DNA of 14,150 bases from Tannerella sp. (GTDB lineage: Bacteria > Bacteroidota > Bacteroidia > Bacteroidales > Tannerellaceae), in assembly GCA_031275525.1 (NCBI GenBank), contig JAISOP010000140.1, forward strand, positions 1-14,150. The letters are read 5' to 3'. Position 1 is the stretch's first letter; each line of letters begins with the position of its first letter. Under the pieces are notes generated by a model, which made no database searches, was not told the origin of the DNA, and saw only the letters and a list, made by a program, of their open reading frames with translations. Positions 13,863 to 14,150 of the stretch are shown here, piece by piece. The translations under genes were made by a program, and so were the position numbers.

Positions 13863-14127
13863 GGGAACCTCTAAAAACGCCCAACGCTCCGCAGAGAAAA
13901 AAAAACTTGGTCCGCGAATGAACGCGAATGAACGCGAATGAACGCGAATAATTTTATTCGCGGATATTCGCGTGCATTCGCGGACCTTTTCTTTTTTTTC
14001 TGCGGAGCGAAGCGTAGCGTTGGGAGTTTTTAGAGAAAGGCAGATTCAAAAATTCAATCATTCAAAAGGCTCGTTTTTTTTTGAATCTTTGAATTCTCTT
14101 TGATTGTGGGAGTTTTGAGAGGTTCCC
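13863..14127. repeat. Nested palindromic element, composite of three repeat families
   Basis: Outer arms: 13863-13882 (GGGAACCTCTAAAAACGCCC) pairs with 14108-14127 at 18 of 20 positions. A second palindrome, 13869-14035, pairs CTCTAAAAAC (13869-13878) with GTTTTTAGAG (14026-14035) and CTCCGCAGA with TCTGCGGAG further in. Its core has three 10-bp AACGCGAATG units (13921-13950) facing ATTCGCGTGCATTCGCGGACC (13966-13986), the same family as 271-335. Between 14041 and 14100 lies a copy of the GAATnnTT palindrome with the CGAGCC centre inverted (GGCTCG at 14068-14073). No transposase is nearby. A MITE-like or extragenic repeat mosaic is the best description. Confidence 0.85.
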
Positions 14128-14150
14128 CAAACCCACTTTACGGGAAATGT

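Noticed and set aside
13790..13921. Small basic 43-codon frame starting MAPQKKKEPKVHG.
   Set aside because: Its second half runs through the palindromic repeat element and its stop lies in the 10-bp repeat. No promoter or family resemblance was seen.

Overview
The window looks like part of a Bacteroidales chromosome. This is inferred from protein style and signals, not from a database match. Several start regions carry the Bacteroidetes-type promoter (TTTG, a 19-base spacer, then TAnnTTTG) instead of -35/-10 boxes. Start codons lack Shine-Dalgarno sequences. The HisG, AroA, PanB and class II ProS proteins resemble those of Bacteroides, Parabacteroides and Tannerella. Genes are fairly GC-rich, while the intergenic DNA is packed with short-period repeats and palindromes. 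I would look first in the Tannerellaceae/Dysgonomonadaceae area, but cannot name a genus.

Layout. Positions 1-424 hold no credible gene: a 21/42-bp tandem repeat array and a hairpin element. A leftward operon follows (2932 to 425): aroA (EPSP synthase), a small membrane protein with a CCGxHxxC motif, and a ZnuB-type metal ABC permease, read from a clear promoter at 2960-2990. A repeat-rich gap (2933-3554) contains a 132-bp palindrome. Rightward genes follow: a ZIP metal transporter (zupT-like), panB, proS and hisG. Between 7663 and 8153 I see a 9-bp repeat, promoter-like boxes and a dyad, but no convincing gene.

From 8154 to 12129 lies the most unusual part. A membrane-anchored NrfH/NapC-type tetraheme cytochrome is fused to a C-terminal SUMF1 (formylglycine-generating-enzyme-like) domain. 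It is followed by two Tat-exported lipoproteins: a Gfo/Idh/MocA oxidoreductase and a TIM-barrel sugar isomerase/epimerase-like protein. The order suggests an envelope system that modifies a sugar or polyol and may pass electrons to or from the quinone pool; this is inference. Next comes a regulator-like pair (12163-13452): a RIC/ScdA-like protein with a ligand-depleted hemerythrin-like domain, and a LuxR-type regulator whose receiver-like domain lacks the phosphoacceptor Asp.

Positions 13453-14150 are gene-free and hold a tandem hairpin array with compensatory stem changes and a nested palindromic element. That element shares parts with the repeats near 271-335 and 2989-3120.
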